A program made the translations under genes and the position numbers. This document shows, piece after piece, positions 24,706-32,318 of a DNA stretch of 64,000 nt; the stretch's first letter is position 1, and each line of letters opens with the position of its first letter. A model generated the notes under the pieces. The model made no database searches. It was not told the DNA's origin and saw only the letters and a program-made list of their open reading frames with translations. Origin of the DNA: Brevibacillus brevis (lineage in GTDB: Bacteria; Bacillota; Bacilli; Brevibacillales; Brevibacillaceae); NCBI RefSeq assembly GCF_031583145.1, contig NZ_CP134050.1, forward strand, positions 5,073,501 to 5,137,500, read 5' to 3'.

Positions 24706-25747
24706 CTTCCGGCCTCCACAACCAATCTATTTGTGGAATGGACGCGCCGTACCGTTTGGCGACCAGATGCGGATATCGCCGGAGTCCTTCTTCCATGCGC
24801 GCCAGCTCGCTTTCCAGCTGCGATTTCCATACGGTTCCGTTCACTTCCTGTCTCTCGTCCAACGGAAGCTCCTGGTAAGATTCCGCCAGCTTGAGGAATC
24901 TCCCGGGGTAGAGCATCAGCCCGTATATGACTGCGTATTCGTCGGGCAAAAGCGGAGAGACGCTGTTGTAACCGTCGAGAAAGCCCTCGATCTTCTCTTC
25001 CTGCCAGCCGCTGCGCTTCGTTTCGGCCTTGATCCATTGGCCGATATCCCGAGCCCGCATGTCAAGCACCCAGTTCCATTCACCGCCAACCAGTCGTGCG
25101 TCCTTCTCATTCCATAGCATATACCCTGTATCAAAATTTTGGTAGGCGACTTTGCCAAAGGCTGCTGTTTCCTTCACGACAATGTCGTAGCCGGATGCAA
25201 GCAAGTAGTTCACCGCGATTTCTCCCAGCTGATGCACATAGGTAAAGCTCGTCAGCAAGCATTCGTCCATCGCGGTCAGCTCGCCTTCCATCTCACCGAG
25301 TTCATCCCGGAATTCGCTGTAATGGCGCAGCTTCCTCCTCCACATGCTGGGCCAGCTTCCCAGGGAGCTGTATGGAATGAACAGTTTGTCTCCCTTGAAT
25401 GTGCTGGTAGCCAGATGAAATTGGGCGAGCGACTGGCCAATGGCAAAGGACTGATTTTCCGGGACACGCTCCCGCACTCCCCGGTACACATAGTACAGCT
25501 GATCGTCCACGACGATATGGCCTTGGCCACCCTTGGTTTTTGCCAGCTTAAGCATGCGGAGATCCTGCTGTTCGTCTACATGCTTCCGTACACGCTCGAT
25601 GAATTTGCTCTTGTATTTGTATCCTGCCGGCGCCTCAAACAAGTAAAACAAACCCTGATCCGTTTCCAGCACCTGGCTCGCTCCGTTTGAGCGGACATCG
25701 CGCAGGAGAAAGCCGTATTCCTCTTGTAGCAGGTCTTTCTCTTCCAT
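24662..25747 (-). CDS. yutH: Spore coat-associated kinase-like protein YutH
   Basis: A 361-residue member of the CotS/YutH group, which has an aminoglycoside phosphotransferase-like fold but often lacks full kinase motifs. Seen here are LFEAPAGYKYKSKFIERV, NYLLASGYDIVVKE and a MLYPGRFLKLAESYQELP C-terminal segment. The chosen ATG at 25747 follows GGAAGGGTGG; a frame extension to 25879 runs into the divergent yutG gene. Spore coat location is known for the Bacillus protein. It is divergent from yutG, as expected for the yut cluster. Confidence 0.85.
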   Translation of the reverse strand: MEEKDLLQEEYGFLLRDVRSNGASQVLETDQGLFYLFEAPAGYKYKSKFIERVRKHVDEQQDLRMLKLAKTKGGQGHIVVDDQLYYVYRGVRERVPENQSFAIGQSLAQFHLATSTFKGDKLFIPYSSLGSWPSMWRRKLRHYSEFRDELGEMEGELTAMDECLLTSFTYVHQLGEIAVNYLLASGYDIVVKETAAFGKVAYQNFDTGYMLWNEKDARLVGGEWNWVLDMRARDIGQWIKAETKRSGWQEEKIEGFLDGYNSVSPLLPDEYAVIYGLMLYPGRFLKLAESYQELPLDERQEVNGTVWKSQLESELARMEEGLRRYPHLVAKRYGASIPQIDWLWRPEDEEAKGVSDETGSE

Positions 25748-25803
25748 CCAAAACCACCCTTCCAGCAAAGCCTTCTTTGGCGCATAGTATGTGGAAACAC
25801 CGG

Positions 25804-25817
25804 GATAGGTGCCTATC
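25804..25817. promoter_or_regulatory. Palindrome between yutH and yutG
   Basis: GATAGG-TG-CCTATC lies midway in the divergent region. A CATACTAT box on the minus strand (around 25785-25792) resembles a SigmaE -10 element, which would fit a spore coat gene; the -35 region is weak. Confidence 0.3.
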
Positions 25818-25867
25818 TCGATGCAGATACTAGTCGCATGGCCGTAAGCGCAAAGGAGGGAATTTGC

Positions 25868-26383
25868 ATGAGCGAACATCCGCTAAACAGTGATTCGTGT
25901 CACGAAGTGGTCATCGAGCTGATGGCTAAGCGAGGCGTCAGCCTGAATGACATCGCCGAGATCGTGATGTTTTTGCAGACAGACTACGTACCTGACTTGA
26001 CCTTGGAATATTGTCTGGAGAGCGTAAATGCCGTCTTGAAGAAACGGGAAGTGCAAAACGCCCTCTTGACCGGCATCCAGCTGGATATGCTTGCGGAGGA
26101 AAACAAGCTGATTGCCCCGCTCCAGTCCATCATCGAGACCGACGAGCCATTGTACGGTGTCGACGAGGTGATGGCTCTGGCGATCGTCAACCTGTACGGC
26201 AGTATCGGCTTCACAAATTTCGGATATGTAGACAAGCTCAAGCACGGAAAGCTCGCCTTTCTCAACGATCGAAAAAACGGGGTGCATACGTTCCTCGACG
26301 ACCTGGTCGGAGCCATCGCCGCAGCCGCGTCGAGCCGGATCGCACACCGTCAAAAGCAGCAGGAGGAGTGCTTAGGAGAGTAG
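25868..26383 (+). CDS. yutG: Phosphatidylglycerophosphatase A family protein (YutG)
   Basis: A 171-residue soluble member of the PgpA-like YutG family. The N-terminal half has RGVSLNDIAEIVMFLQ, and the C-terminal part carries the conserved VMALAIVNLYGSIGFTNFG and HTFLDDLVGAIAAAA segments. Its relatives in Bacillus are the cytosolic YutG/YqeK-type proteins rather than the membrane phosphatase of E. coli. The ATG at 25868 follows AAAGGAGGG. Its last 12 bases overlap the end of the convergent yutF gene. Confidence 0.85.
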   Translation: MSEHPLNSDSCHEVVIELMAKRGVSLNDIAEIVMFLQTDYVPDLTLEYCLESVNAVLKKREVQNALLTGIQLDMLAEENKLIAPLQSIIETDEPLYGVDEVMALAIVNLYGSIGFTNFGYVDKLKHGKLAFLNDRKNGVHTFLDDLVGAIAAAASSRIAHRQKQQEECLGE

Positions 26384-27157
26384 ACTCTTACGCCATTGCG
26401 TCAAATCTTCCGCGATGTGCGTAGGACGCGCCGGGTGGATTTCCGCTTCCGCCCGGGTCGAGTACCCGGTCAGCACAAGCAGGCTGTCCAGTCCGCTGTT
26501 TGCGCCCGCTTCGATATCCGTATACAGGTTGTCGCCGACGATCAACGTCTCTGCGGCTTTCGTGCCGAGCCGCTCCAGCGCGTATTGGACGATGATCGGC
26601 TGCGGTTTGCCGATTACGATAGGCTTCGTCGCCGACGCCACGGAAACAGCCGCCACGAGCGAGCCGTTGCCCGGGTACAGACCTTTTTCGGTCGGCAAAG
26701 CGGCATCGGCATTCGTCGCGATCAGAACCGCCCCGGCACGCACTGCCCGTGCGGCGGCAGCGAGCTTCTCGTACGTGAAGGCCCGGTCAATCCCGACCAC
26801 TACATAATCCGGCGATTCGTCCGTGAGTACGAATCCGCTGGCCATCAGCTGCTCCCGCAAGCCGTCCTCCCCGATCATGTATACTTTCGCACCAGGTGAT
26901 GCTTGTTCACGCAAGTACGTGGCCGTCGCCATGCTGGATGTGTACACGTCTGCCGGCGCGGCTTCGATGCCCATGGCGCACAGGCGCTCCGCTACATGCT
27001 CGGGAGAAGCCGACGCATTGTTCGTCAAGTACAAATACGGTATGTGCCGCTCCTTCAGATAAGAGATGAAGGCAGCCGCCCCCGGCACGGCTTCTCCTCC
27101 CCGATAAATTGTGCCGTCCAAATCCAGCAAGTAGCCTTTGTATGCAATCATGCTCAT
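26372..27157 (-). CDS. yutF: HAD-IIA family sugar-phosphatase-like protein (YutF/NagD type)
   Basis: A 261-residue HAD phosphatase of class IIA. Motif I is LLDLDGTIYRG, motif II YLTNNAS, and motif IV GDNLYTDIEAG; the cap domain lies between. It likely hydrolyses small phosphate esters or p-nitrophenyl phosphate-like substrates, as B. subtilis YutF does. The ATG at 27157 follows AAAGGAGATGG. It is part of the yut cluster and is separated from the upstream regulator gene by a terminator. Confidence 0.92.
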   Translation of the reverse strand: MSMIAYKGYLLDLDGTIYRGGEAVPGAAAFISYLKERHIPYLYLTNNASASPEHVAERLCAMGIEAAPADVYTSSMATATYLREQASPGAKVYMIGEDGLREQLMASGFVLTDESPDYVVVGIDRAFTYEKLAAAARAVRAGAVLIATNADAALPTEKGLYPGNGSLVAAVSVASATKPIVIGKPQPIIVQYALERLGTKAAETLIVGDNLYTDIEAGANSGLDSLLVLTGYSTRAEAEIHPARPTHIAEDLTQWRKSLLS

Positions 27158-27187
27158 CCATCTCCTTTGTTTGTCGGTGCAAAAAAC

Positions 27188-27218
27188 AAAAATCCACTCG
27201 CCATGGAGTGGATTTTTT
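27188..27218 (-). terminator. Terminator of the cysteine-rich regulator gene
   Basis: AAAATCCACTC pairs with GAGTGGATTTT, with a T run on the minus strand, 18 bases after the regulator stop. Confidence 0.85.
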
Positions 27219-27235
27219 CAAAGACTTCTCAGCCA

Positions 27236-27865
27236 TCAGCGTACTTGTTTCACTTCAAACACGCATTTTTCTCCGCCCTTCGCCATGCAGGAGGTCTGCT
27301 CCACGTCGGCTTTCAGGACGCGGCGGAATAAGGACAGCTCGCAGTTGCACGCCTGATTGAATTCCCGGGCCACTTGCGAGATGGGACAGTTGAACTCCTG
27401 AATGCGGTAGCCTTCCCCATCCGGATCTTTCTCCCATTCCACCATGTAGCCTTTATCGTTTTGCAGCTCAGCCAGCTTGGCGACCCGCTCTTCCAGGTCT
27501 CCCTGCATATGAGCGCGATAGGCTTCCTCCAGACGATTTTCCCGGCGGCGGAACAGCATTTCCACCTTTCCGAGCCCGTCCATGTCCTTCAAATCCTGCA
27601 AAAAGTCTAGCGTCAAATGAGAATAATTGCGCGGAAACAGTTCGTCTGCCTCCTGCGACAAGGAATATACATTCGTTGGACGTCCCATCGCTTGGCGAAC
27701 AAGCGTAGACTTGATCAAGTTGTCCCTCTCTAGGGTATTCAGATGGCGTCTGACAGCCATTTCTGTAATTCCCAGCTCGACAGCCATGTCACTTACCGAA
27801 AGCGAACCTTTTACCTTGAGCATGTGGAGAATTTGGTCACGGGTGGACGTTCCTTCGTTTGTCAT
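27236..27865 (-). CDS. SufR/COG2345-like winged-helix regulator with a C-terminal cysteine cluster
   Basis: A 209-residue regulator. The N-terminal HTH (ILHMLKVKGSLSVSDMAVEL, EMAVRRHLNTLERD) is followed by a charged linker and a C-terminal domain with five cysteines spaced C-x12-C-x-C-x17-C-x7-C. SufR and related Fe-S-sensing repressors use a C-x12-13-C-x14-C set, so metal or cluster binding is a reasonable guess. I chose ATG 27865 over a GTG at 27874. Target genes are unknown; an Fe-S assembly role would suit the window's Fe-S genes. Confidence 0.8.
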   Translation of the reverse strand: MTNEGTSTRDQILHMLKVKGSLSVSDMAVELGITEMAVRRHLNTLERDNLIKSTLVRQAMGRPTNVYSLSQEADELFPRNYSHLTLDFLQDLKDMDGLGKVEMLFRRRENRLEEAYRAHMQGDLEERVAKLAELQNDKGYMVEWEKDPDGEGYRIQEFNCPISQVAREFNQACNCELSLFRRVLKADVEQTSCMAKGGEKCVFEVKQVR

Positions 27866-27961
27866 ACGTATCACCGCCCTTTCTCCCTATTGTAGCGTAC
27901 CCAGTCGCTTTAGTAAACTAATGAAAGTGTTTTGTATAAAAAATCCGCAGTTACAGTTTCT

Positions 27962-28396
27962 TCAGAACAGCTCTTTTTCCAAATAGTCCCGCACGGCCGG
28001 AGCAAACTGGCGCAGGGCAGGCAGCGCCTCATTTACCAATGCATACATTTCCTTTCCCGGCACAGCGGTGTAGTCATTTACCAGATGTTTGCGAAACTCC
28101 GTCACGCCGGTCAATACGCGGGCTTGTTCTCCGGTGATCACTTGCTCGTCCCGTAAAATTTCCACAATATCGGCGTAGCTTCCCGGATCGCGCATGATGA
28201 ATCCGTCAATCAGCGCATTCCCCACATCTACGATCCCCTCGATGGACAAGTGCAGGGCCCGTTCCATCGCAAGCACAGCCACTTCGTCCGCCAAAACCGC
28301 TTCCGCTCCCCGAGCCTTCAGCCTGTCGAGCACGTCCAGCATCGAAGACATATATGTCAAAACTTGGTCGATTCGTTTGGTATTCACATCGTACAT
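27962..28396 (-). CDS. yutE: HepT-like/DUF86 family protein (YutE)
   Basis: A 144-residue all-helical protein of the DUF86/HEPN superfamily. The conserved ALERLLH-like helix (MERALHLSIEGIVDVGNALI) and a GFIMRDPGSYADIVEIL segment match YutE. The HEPN RNase motif would be R-x4-H; here it reads FRKHLVNDY, with Asn107 in the histidine place, so RNase activity may be lost. No MntA-type nucleotidyltransferase antitoxin gene is adjacent, so I do not call it a toxin. The ATG at 28396 follows TAAGGAGAATTTCCC. Confidence 0.88.
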   Translation of the reverse strand: MYDVNTKRIDQVLTYMSSMLDVLDRLKARGAEAVLADEVAVLAMERALHLSIEGIVDVGNALIDGFIMRDPGSYADIVEILRDEQVITGEQARVLTGVTEFRKHLVNDYTAVPGKEMYALVNEALPALRQFAPAVRDYLEKELF

Positions 28397-28408
28397 GGGA
28401 AATTCTCC

Positions 28409-28516
28409 TTACTTTCTCTTTTTTGCTTTGCGCTTTGCGTAATAGATCGTAAACACAAAAGTCAGTACCAGGACGAGAAGAACCAATTCCCCTTCCTGCA
28501 AATAGGAATTGTTCAC
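28409..28516 (-). CDS. Small single-helix membrane protein
   Basis: A 35-residue protein from GTG 28516, with AGAGGTGAATCCG in front. It has one hydrophobic helix (LVLLVLVLTFVFTIYY) followed by a very basic tail, AKRKAKKRK. Its stop codon lies inside the ribosome binding site region of yutE, 12 bases before that start, so the two form a small operon. I do not recognise it. The strong binding site and coupling argue for a real gene. Confidence 0.5.
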   Translation of the reverse strand: MNNSYLQEGELVLLVLVLTFVFTIYYAKRKAKKRK

Positions 28517-28638
28517 CGGATTCACCTCTTTTCCTTCATCAGTATACCAAATTTGTACGGGCCAGCGCGAATGGGCTTGTACTTTATGATACAATGGTGG
28601 GGTGAATTTTTACCGGCATAAGGGAGGACACCGAAGGA

Positions 28639-29613
28639 ATGGAACGCGAACTGGCTCTGGAAATCGTGCGTGTAACGGAGATGGCTGCCTTGGCTTCCTC
28701 TCACTGGATGGGAAGAGGAAAGAAAAACGAAGCGGATGGAGCAGCGACCCAGGCCATGCGCGCCATGTTTGACACGATCAACATGCGAGGGACTGTCGTC
28801 ATTGGCGAGGGCGAGCTGGATGAAGCTCCCATGCTTTACATCGGAGAAAAGCTGGGCAATCCGGATGCGGACGGGCCGGAAGTGGACGTAGCGGTCGATC
28901 CTCTGGAAGGAACCACCATTGTCGCCAAAGGCCACAATAATGCCATGTCTGTCATTGCCGTCGGCGATCACGGGACTTTGCTTCACGCGCCCGATATGTA
29001 CATGATGAAAATGGCGGTCGGAAAACGCGCTGCCGGAAGGATCAACTTATACGATCCCGTGGATAAAATGATAGAGGTCGTAGCGGAAGCAAACAACAAG
29101 CGGATTTCGGACGTAACCGTGATCATCCAGGAACGGGAGCGTCATCAGGCCATCATCGATGCGGTCCGCGAAAAAGGGGCCCGCGTCAAACTGTTTGGGG
29201 ATGGAGATGTAGGCGCAGCCATCGCCGCTTGCCTGCCGCATACCGGGATCGACCTGTTCCTTGGAATCGGCGGGGCACCCGAAGGCGTCATCAGCGCTGC
29301 CGCGATCAAATGCCTGGGGGGCGACATGCAGGCTCAGCTCAAGCCTCAGAACGACGGAGAACGAGAACGGTGCATCAAAATGGGTCTGGAGAATCCGGAA
29401 CAGCTCCTGACGCTCAGCGACATGGTCAAAGGCGAGGATGCCATCTTCGCTGCGACTGGTGTATCCGATGGGGAGCTGCTTCAAGGGGTTCGCTACTTGG
29501 GAGACGACATGGTGGAGACACATTCCATCGTCATGCGTGCCCAAACCAAGACGATCCGATTCGTCCGGGCCCTGCACAACGTGGAACACAAACCGAATCT
29601 ATTATGGAAGTAG
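28639..29613 (+). CDS. glpX: Class II fructose-1,6-bisphosphatase (GlpX)
   Basis: A 324-residue metal-dependent phosphatase of gluconeogenesis, converting fructose 1,6-bisphosphate to fructose 6-phosphate. The family motifs [11 protein letters not shown] and VDPLEGTT are intact, as are the central GDGDVG and GGAPEG loops. The ATG at 28639 follows AAGGGAGGACACC. It is followed after 10 bases by the DUF3055 gene, with which it probably forms an operon. Confidence 0.95.
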   Translation: MERELALEIVRVTEMAALASSHWMGRGKKNEADGAATQAMRAMFDTINMRGTVVIGEGELDEAPMLYIGEKLGNPDADGPEVDVAVDPLEGTTIVAKGHNNAMSVIAVGDHGTLLHAPDMYMMKMAVGKRAAGRINLYDPVDKMIEVVAEANNKRISDVTVIIQERERHQAIIDAVREKGARVKLFGDGDVGAAIAACLPHTGIDLFLGIGGAPEGVISAAAIKCLGGDMQAQLKPQNDGERERCIKMGLENPEQLLTLSDMVKGEDAIFAATGVSDGELLQGVRYLGDDMVETHSIVMRAQTKTIRFVRALHNVEHKPNLLWK

Positions 29614-29623
29614 AGGGAAACTC

Positions 29624-29890
29624 ATGGCTGATTTGTTTTACCTGTACGACGATACGGAAACAACCCAGACCCGGTTCGTCAGCTTTATGGGAGAAGCGAC
29701 GCGATTCGATCTCGCCGTTACCACCACCAATCGCTTTTACGGCAAAAAGCTGGTGATCAATATTCAAAACGGACGCTCGGCCATCATTGGCCACGACGAT
29801 CTCGAAGAAGAAGGCTATCTCGAATTTGCTTTCAATTTGAATGAACAGGAAGCCGAAGAATTAAAGACATTTTTAGAAACCGTCATCTAG
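29624..29890 (+). CDS. DUF3055 family protein
   Basis: An 88-residue acidic protein starting MADLFYLYDD at ATG 29624 after TAGAGGGAAACTC. The segments TRFVSFMGEATRFDLAV and EEGYLEFAFNLNEQEAEEL match what I know as DUF3055 of Bacillales. Function is unknown. It is 10 bases downstream of glpX and is followed by a terminator. Confidence 0.85.
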   Translation: MADLFYLYDDTETTQTRFVSFMGEATRFDLAVTTTNRFYGKKLVINIQNGRSAIIGHDDLEEEGYLEFAFNLNEQEAEELKTFLETVI

Positions 29891-29908
29891 GATCGGTTTT
29901 ACGATGCG

Positions 29909-29941
29909 AAGGAAGGGCCTTTTTAGGCTCTTCCTTTTTTT
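29909..29941 (+). terminator. Terminator after glpX-DUF3055
   Basis: AGGAAGGGCC-TTTTTA-GGCTCTTCCT followed by a T run. Confidence 0.85.
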
Positions 29942-30057
29942 GCTTTTCACGCCGTATGGACGTTTGCCCATTTCCTGCCGGACAACGCTCCACACAGGCG
30001 AATGCCTCGTATACTGCTACTGCACATACAGACTACGAGAGGAGTGCGACTCGCACG

Positions 30058-30291
30058 ATGCAACCTTATCAATACGACCAACATCAGAATTACCCAGTCG
30101 AGCAGGGGTACCAATACATCCCTGAAGACCAGGCTCATCCCGTATTTTTCCGGAGACGGGGTCCCGAAATTTTCTTCCCGATCGTCATTCCACTTGGACA
30201 AAACTTCTATCCTTACCCCTATCCGTATCCTTACCCTTATCCACTGCCCTACCCTTACTTCCCGTACAGCGGCGGTGGCTGGGGCTTCTGA
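30058..30291 (+). CDS. Small Tyr/Pro-rich protein
   Basis: A 77-residue protein with no family I recognise. Residues 1-45 are Gln/Tyr-rich (MQPYQYDQHQNYPVEQGYQY), and the C-terminal part contains repeated YP dipeptides (about nine) and ends GGGWGF. The ATG at 30058 is preceded by GAGAGGAGTG and the gene ends at a strong terminator, so it is very likely expressed. The composition resembles structural spore coat or surface proteins and the neighbours are sporulation genes; that role is inferred. Confidence 0.7.
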   Translation: MQPYQYDQHQNYPVEQGYQYIPEDQAHPVFFRRRGPEIFFPIVIPLGQNFYPYPYPYPYPYPLPYPYFPYSGGGWGF

Positions 30292-30334
30292 CTTGAGTTC
30301 CCGGTTCTCTCAAGTGATTCCAAGATTCCAAAAC

Positions 30335-30367
30335 AAAACGAGCCCGAAATTGCGCGGGCTCGTTTTT
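30335..30367. terminator. Terminator between the Tyr/Pro-rich gene and yutD
   Basis: AAAACGAGCCCG pairs with CGGGCTCGTTTT, with a T run on the plus strand and an A run on the other side, so it can serve both convergent genes. Confidence 0.85.
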
Positions 30368-30390
30368 ATATCTGCCTGTCATTGTTTGGC

Positions 30391-31065
30391 TTACGAATCT
30401 CGTTTCGGCGGGGTCTGATTGGAACCTGTCGGCACTTTATCCCGTTCCCGGTTCGGACGAGCTTGGCCGGGACGACGATCCTTCCCCTGGTCTCTGCCGT
30501 TTTTATCCGGCTTCGGGAATCTGGGCTTGTCAGATCGTTCATTGCGGCCGGAGCCAGAGCGTTCCGAGGAAGGACTGTTTTGGGCATGGCCGCGCTCCTG
30601 TCTCTCCTGCTTGTTTTGGCGAGGATGAAAACGGCGCCGCTCTTTTCGCTCCCCGTACGAATTCCCCTGATCTTCTCGGCTGCTCTCCTGCCGCACATCA
30701 ATGACCAGTTCGATTCCGGCATCGTCCTGTCCATTCTGCTCCCCTGGGCCCAGAGCGGATTTCACTTTTCGCAGGACAAAATAAGGACATCCAAAATTGC
30801 AGAACTCCTGCAGGTACTCATCCAAAGCGGAGATGCGCTGCTCGAACGGCACTTTGCGGTTGAGGTCTGTGTAAAAGCCCCGCAGACGAAGCTGTCCGTA
30901 TCCCCAGTCGCCTACGATGTAGTCGTATTTGTCGAGGATATCGCTGTAACGCTCTTTGAATGCTTCCGGGTTCCAGCCGTCGCGATTTTCTTCCATGACT
31001 TCATAAGTACCGGCTTGCGTGCGAATCAAATCCGCTTCCTCCTTACATACATATGCTACGTCCAT
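30391..31065 (-). CDS. yutD: YutD family protein (DUF1027) with a long basic tail
   Basis: A 224-residue protein. Residues about 15-110 are a YutD domain: NPEAFKERYSDILDKYDYIV, then GDWGYGQLRLRGFY and a cysteine in EFCNFGCPYFVLRKV. Residues from about 120 are a low-complexity tail rich in Arg, Gln, Pro, Ser and Glu (HPRQNKQERQERG, ERSGSGRNERSDKPRFP), absent from the roughly 100-residue Bacillus protein. The start is uncertain; ATG 31065 is used, with ATG 31080 also possible and no strong binding site for either. Confidence 0.85.
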   Translation of the reverse strand: MDVAYVCKEEADLIRTQAGTYEVMEENRDGWNPEAFKERYSDILDKYDYIVGDWGYGQLRLRGFYTDLNRKVPFEQRISALDEYLQEFCNFGCPYFVLRKVKSALGPGEQNGQDDAGIELVIDVRQESSREDQGNSYGERKERRRFHPRQNKQERQERGHAQNSPSSERSGSGRNERSDKPRFPKPDKNGRDQGKDRRPGQARPNRERDKVPTGSNQTPPKRDS

Positions 31066-31154
31066 CTTACCATATTTCATGCAGCAAGAGATAAAATTCC
31101 CACGAAAACAGCAGTTGTCTGCTGGACATTCTATCGTGTAGGGGGGTGTTACCA

Positions 31155-32249
31155 TTGAAAAAGACATGGTTGTATCCAGCTATCGCAGGTATCGCTTTGT
31201 TGGCTTCCGCTTGCGCAAACAACGCCGCACCTAATTACACGACGCCAAACCGCACAGCCACGAATCAGACAGCTCCACACACCACGAATTTCGACGGACT
31301 GCACACCCGCACGTACGACGGGATGCGCGCTCGCGACATCGACGGGTATCATACCCGCACGTATGATGGCGTGACGAATCGTTCGATCGACGGATTGCAT
31401 ACCCGAAATTACAGCGGGTATGGCACGACCGGATACGGTACCACCGGCACGACTGGTACGACCGGATATGGTACGACCGGCACGACTGGCACGACCGGAT
31501 ACGGTACGACCGGCACGACTGGCACCACCGGATACGGTACGACCGGCATGACTGGCACCACCGGATACGGTGCGACCGGCATGACTGGCGCGACCGGATA
31601 CGGTACGACTGGACATGACGGTATGCGTCCGTACACTGCTTTCCCTGACGGCCATCTGGGAACCGGCACGACCGGTACCGCAGGCATCAGAGGATTGACA
31701 GGAGCGGGTACGACCACCGGTACTCACTCGATTTACCAGAAAAACGCTTCGAACCGCGGCGGGGCAGGGGTCATGCAGACCGGCATGCCACGTTACGGGT
31801 ATATCCAGACGGATCGCCAGCACGCTCAGACTGCAGGCGCGAACAACGTCTATGTCGATCGTGACGCATTGGCACGAGCGGTTGGCAATGTGACGGCAAG
31901 CTGCCCGGGGGTACAACGTTCGACCGTACTGGTCACCGATGAAGAAGTCTTCGTCGGGTTGAATACCCAAGGCTCCGACGCCCACACTGCGAAGAATCAG
32001 GCCCGGATGAACGCGATGTCGGTATCCCCTCGCTACTACAAAGTGTACGTGACCGACAATCCGAACGACATCCAGGAGATCGCCCGCGTCGCATCTCGTC
32101 ACAGCAACCTGAGCCACGCTCGCACGAACGAAACCACAACTAGCATTGACGCGTTGATCAAACGCATGGGTGGCACTACCGATGCGGAGCAAATGCGTGC
32201 TAGAAGTGCAACTACCAACAAGAGCCATATGGGGACAACCGGTCGATAA
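31155..32249 (+). CDS. yutC: YhcN/YlaJ family sporulation lipoprotein with Gly-Thr repeats (YutC-like)
   Basis: A 364-residue predicted lipoprotein. The signal ends in LLASAC, followed by a 10-residue repeat ([24 protein letters not shown]), a Gly-Thr-rich tandem repeat region and a C-terminal YhcN/YlaJ domain ([44 protein letters not shown]). The start is a TTG at 31155 after AGGGGGG; a GTG at 31146 is possible. YhcN-type proteins are made in the forespore. The position between yutD and lipA matches yutC of Bacillus. Confidence 0.85.
   Translation: MKKTWLYPAIAGIALLASACANNAAPNYTTPNRTATNQTAPHTTNFDGLHTRTYDGMRARDIDGYHTRTYDGVTNRSIDGLHTRNYSGYGTTGYGTTGTTGTTGYGTTGTTGTTGYGTTGTTGTTGYGTTGMTGTTGYGATGMTGATGYGTTGHDGMRPYTAFPDGHLGTGTTGTAGIRGLTGAGTTTGTHSIYQKNASNRGGAGVMQTGMPRYGYIQTDRQHAQTAGANNVYVDRDALARAVGNVTASCPGVQRSTVLVTDEEVFVGLNTQGSDAHTAKNQARMNAMSVSPRYYKVYVTDNPNDIQEIARVASRHSNLSHARTNETTTSIDALIKRMGGTTDAEQMRARSATTNKSHMGTTGR
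31416..31619 (+). repeat. Tandem 33-bp repeats encoding Gly-Thr-rich segment
   Basis: About six copies of an 11-codon unit reading [11 protein letters not shown] with small variations (MTG, GAT) in later copies. Reading frame is kept throughout. The pattern is largely G-T-T triplets broken by GYG and resembles a degenerate collagen-like stretch. Confidence 0.85.
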
Positions 32250-32275
32250 CTCATCGGTTTTGCGCTTCATATAGC

Positions 32276-32315
32276 AACACCCTCCTGTGAGCGTACAGCC
32301 GCAGGAGGGTGTTTT
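32276..32315. terminator. Bidirectional terminator between yutC and lipA
   Basis: AACACCCTCCTG pairs with CAGGAGGGTGTT with flanking A/T runs; it serves the two convergent genes. Confidence 0.88.
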
Positions 32316-32318
32316 CCA

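Noticed and set aside
27962..28396. HepT/MntA toxin-antitoxin system
   Set aside because: There is no nucleotidyltransferase antitoxin gene beside yutE, and the HEPN catalytic histidine is replaced by Asn.
30185..30291. Tandem repeat region as a CRISPR or satellite
   Set aside because: The CCTTAC/CCCTAT repetition encodes YP dipeptides within an open frame. There are no spacers.
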